Shown here piece by piece: positions 61,965 through 64,000 of a stretch of DNA of 64,000 nt. The notes below the pieces were generated by a model. That model did not search any database, had not been told where the DNA came from, and saw only the letters and a program-made list of their open reading frames with translations. Position 1 is the stretch's first letter, and the number at the start of each line of letters is the position of its first letter. The stretch lies in contig JBMOLL010000015.1 of assembly GCA_049325415.1 (NCBI GenBank), forward strand, positions 1 through 64,000, read 5' to 3'. Both the position numbers and the translations under genes were made by a program. The DNA comes from JBMOLL01 sp049325415. Lineage in GTDB: Bacteria; Bacteroidota; Bacteroidia; Bacteroidales; GCA-2748055.

Positions 61965-62687
61965 CTACCTTCCGGCAAAAAAGTTTACAAAGGAGAGCAG
62001 GATGTAACAGAGGATAATTACCGGAAAGGCCTGTAACCCGCCGGCTATTAGAAGGATAAGGGCCAGCAGGAGGAAAAAGTAACGAATGAAGTTTTCTTTC
62101 AGCCGGAAATTCCTGAATTTAAGCGAAAACATGGGAACCGGCAGGATCATAAGGACCGTCAGGAGGACCTGAACGATCAGCAGGAACCAGATAAAATCGG
62201 GGTGATCGTAAAGCTGACCGTTTTTCATCACCTCGGCATAGATGCCGGCCCAGAACAGGGTATTGGCCGGTGTGGCGAGACCGGAAAAGATACCGTCGCC
62301 CTGGTCGTAAAGATTAAAACGTGCCAGACGTATAGCTGCTGCTGCAGGGATCATGAGCACACTGAGTCCGATCAGGTCGCGGATCAGTGGTGCAGCAAGG
62401 ATCCGGCTTCCTTGATCAAGAGTGAAGCCGAAGCGATACACCTGGTAAAGCAGGAAAGCCGGAAGAACACCGAAAGAAACCATGTCGGACAGTGAATCCA
62501 GCTGTTTGCCGATGGGTGATCCTGCCTTAAGCACCCTCGCTGCCATCCCGTCGAGAAAGTCAAAGACAGCAGCGGCAAGAATTAGGGCCAGGGTAATTTT
62601 CCATTCTCCCTGCGTACTGAACCAGATGGCCAGAACGCCGGCCATCAGGTTCAGCAGGGTGATAAAGTTCGGGATGTGCTTTTTCAT
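61965..62687 (-). CDS. pssA: CDP-diacylglycerol-serine O-phosphatidyltransferase
   Basis: A 240-residue inner-membrane enzyme of phosphatidylserine (and so phosphatidylethanolamine) synthesis. The CDP-alcohol phosphotransferase motif is complete: FDFLDGMAARVLKAGSPIGK then QLDSLSD. Several membrane spans. It lies 57 bases after the small ORF behind cydB. Confidence 0.93.
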   Translation of the reverse strand: MKKHIPNFITLLNLMAGVLAIWFSTQGEWKITLALILAAAVFDFLDGMAARVLKAGSPIGKQLDSLSDMVSFGVLPAFLLYQVYRFGFTLDQGSRILAAPLIRDLIGLSVLMIPAAAAIRLARFNLYDQGDGIFSGLATPANTLFWAGIYAEVMKNGQLYDHPDFIWFLLIVQVLLTVLMILPVPMFSLKFRNFRLKENFIRYFFLLLALILLIAGGLQAFPVIILCYILLSFVNFFAGR

Positions 62688-62744
62688 TCTGCTAAGTTAG
62701 CAAGAAGTCCACTCCCGTCAAAACCGGCAGTTAAAGGGACTGGT

Positions 62745-62873
62745 TCAGCCCTGTTCTCCCGACTCTTCCAGTTTTTTGTTAAAGATCCTCAGAGCAAGCT
62801 TTACCAGCTGGTAGCTCACGATAATCATAAACGGCCAGGAGAGGTAGCCAAGTACGGACATTATATAGTTCAT
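62745..62873 (-). CDS. Small membrane protein after cydB (CydX-like candidate)
   Basis: A 42-residue frame, ATG 62873 to TGA 62745, beginning MNYIMSVLGYLSWPFMIIVS and ending LRIFNKKLEESGEQG. It has one hydrophobic span and a charged tail. It starts 11 bases after the cydB stop, the position and size of CydX/CydS, small subunits that stabilise cytochrome bd oxidase. No sequence identity to a known CydX is claimed. It lies in the gap to pssA and is too short for most gene finders. Confidence 0.65.
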   Translation of the reverse strand: MNYIMSVLGYLSWPFMIIVSYQLVKLALRIFNKKLEESGEQG

Positions 62874-62884
62874 TTTCCTATTTT

Positions 62885-64000
62885 TTAATAAACATGGGAT
62901 TCCTCTTCCATCTCTTTTTCATCGATCTTCTTCACATTGATCTTGCTCCAGGCGTACCAGATATAGGCAATTACCACGGGCACGAAAAGCGAGACATAGC
63001 TCATGGCCACCAGGGTATAATGACTGGAGGAACTGTTGGCTATGGTAAGCGAACTCTGCAGATCGTGTGCGGAAGGATAAAAGGCAGTATGGTTAAATCC
63101 GGCGATCAGGAAGAGCGAGAATACCACAAGAATGGTCCCGGGACCGGTTATCCATATCCCTTTTGATCCTCCCTTCAGCAGGCTGAGGATAATCCCCGCC
63201 AGAACACCAACGACACCCAGGAGGAAAAGCACAAGCACCAGCGGCATCTGGAGCAGATTGTGGAGGTATTTGAATTTCTCCATGAAAACCACACCGGTAT
63301 CCGGATCCACGGCAAAGCCTTCCCTGATCAGGAGCCATACTGCAAAGACGAGGAAAAAGACGACAAAGGGAATGGCATTGTACAGGAGCCGTTTCCTGGT
63401 CCGGGCAATAATCTCCTCATGATCGATGCTGTTCATAAAATAAAGCAAGCCCAGCACCCTGGCAAGGAAAAGTACAGTAAAACCAAGCATCAGGTTAAAG
63501 GGATCAAGTGCTGCTTCCAGTCCTCGCGTTCCCTTTGCCCAGGTTACACTGTTCAGGGCATCGAGGGAAAACTCGGCGCCGGAGAAAAAGGTAGCCACGG
63601 CCACACCGATCAGGAAGGTTCCCAGAAAACCGTTGATCATCAGGAAGGCTTCATAGGTCTTCTGACCCAGAAAATTGCTGGCCTTGCTCCGGAACTCATA
63701 GGAAACTGCCTGAATTACAAAGGCAAAGAGGATGGCCATCCAAACCCAGTAAGCTCCGCCGAAACTGGTTGCATAGAAAAGCGGGAAAGAGGCAAAGAAG
63801 GCTCCGCCAAAGGTCACCAGGGTAGTAAAAGTGAATTCCCATTTACGTCCCAGAGTATTTACGATGATGGTTCTCTCCTTTTCGGTTCTGCCGATCCGGT
63901 AGATAAAGGTCTGTCCACCCTGTACAAACATCAGAAAGACCAGGATGGCGCCAAGCAGCGATACGATGATAAACCAGTAATGCTGCAATACGGAAATTGA
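62885..64000 (-). CDS. cydB: Cytochrome bd ubiquinol oxidase subunit II, partial at the window edge
   Basis: Membrane subunit of the high-affinity quinol oxidase. It shows WEFTFTTLVTFGGAFFASFP, FGGAYWVWMAILFAFVIQAV and many spans, ending EEESHVY. The reading frame stays open to the last base of the window (the residues before QHYW are SISVL), and the codon at 63988 is TTG, not a likely start. The true start therefore lies outside the window. cydA should be just beyond the edge. Confidence 0.94.
   Translation of the reverse strand, partial: SISVLQHYWFIIVSLLGAILVFLMFVQGGQTFIYRIGRTEKERTIIVNTLGRKWEFTFTTLVTFGGAFFASFPLFYATSFGGAYWVWMAILFAFVIQAVSYEFRSKASNFLGQKTYEAFLMINGFLGTFLIGVAVATFFSGAEFSLDALNSVTWAKGTRGLEAALDPFNLMLGFTVLFLARVLGLLYFMNSIDHEEIIARTRKRLLYNAIPFVVFFLVFAVWLLIREGFAVDPDTGVVFMEKFKYLHNLLQMPLVLVLFLLGVVGVLAGIILSLLKGGSKGIWITGPGTILVVFSLFLIAGFNHTAFYPSAHDLQSSLTIANSSSSHYTLVAMSYVSLFVPVVIAYIWYAWSKINVKKIDEKEMEEESHVY

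Noticed and set aside
63986..63988. TTG at 63988 as the cydB start
   Set aside because: The frame stays open to the window edge and the family normally has a longer N-terminus; the gene is truncated by the window.

Overview
The window is a chromosomal segment of a Bacteroidota bacterium, most likely close to the Bacteroidales or Marinilabiliales. Several signs point there. Promoters match the Bacteroidota pattern TTTG - about 19 bases - TAnnTTTG (for example upstream of the S12, EF-G2-like and DUF4290 genes). The ribosomal genes run rpsL-rpsG-fusA-rpsJ without tuf, followed by S10, spc and alpha genes with secY-map-infA-rpmJ. There are also a type IX secretion (T9SS) sorting domain, DUF4290 and DUF5683 proteins, an EF-G2-type paralogue and glutaminyl cyclase. 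Start sites of the ribosomal genes mostly lack a Shine-Dalgarno sequence. No rRNA, tRNA, CRISPR array, prophage or insertion sequence was seen.

Layout. Bases 1-487 hold a 97-base tandem repeat downstream of eno. From 488 to 19799, all on the minus strand, lies enolase and then the complete str-S10-spc-alpha ribosomal supercluster with one Bacteroidota-type promoter in front of rpsL. Back to back with it on the plus strand is a second EF-G (20294-22450) whose G domain lacks the catalytic histidine, preceded by a structured leader of about 200 bases. A plus-strand group follows: an MBOAT acyltransferase, an SGNH-like partner and a methyltransferase (22599-25997). Then comes a low-complexity tract around a broken four-helix-bundle gene (26096-26830). 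The minus strand carries a TlpA-like lipoprotein, murA, a DUF4290 protein and a UvrD-type helicase (26833-31846). The plus strand carries a T9SS cargo protein, a TVP38-type membrane protein, grpE-dnaJ, an ABC exporter pair, a Ppx/GppA phosphatase and a sigma-54 activator without a DNA-binding domain (32158-40664).

From 40668 to 48746 is a surface glycan or glycolipid group: two GT2 glycosyltransferases, two flippase-like membrane proteins and two large multi-span membrane proteins. A DUF4143 ATPase (48963-50156) stands alone behind a 51-base duplication. The minus-strand run parA-parB-DUF5683-mltD-SGNH-MBOAT (57134 down to 50137) joins chromosome segregation to cell-wall cutting and probable O-acetylation. 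The last part holds a lipid kinase, glutaminyl cyclase, a small HAD protein, cysE-cysK, pssA, an unannotated 42-residue membrane protein and cydB, which runs off the right edge.

Main points of interest: the predicted GTPase-dead EF-G paralogue with its leader; a sigma-54-like promoter in front of grpE-dnaJ in the same window as an HTH-less sigma-54 activator; a CydX-like small protein directly after cydB; the par/peptidoglycan operon; and three predicted exported proteins with Gln at the mature N-terminus near a glutaminyl cyclase gene.
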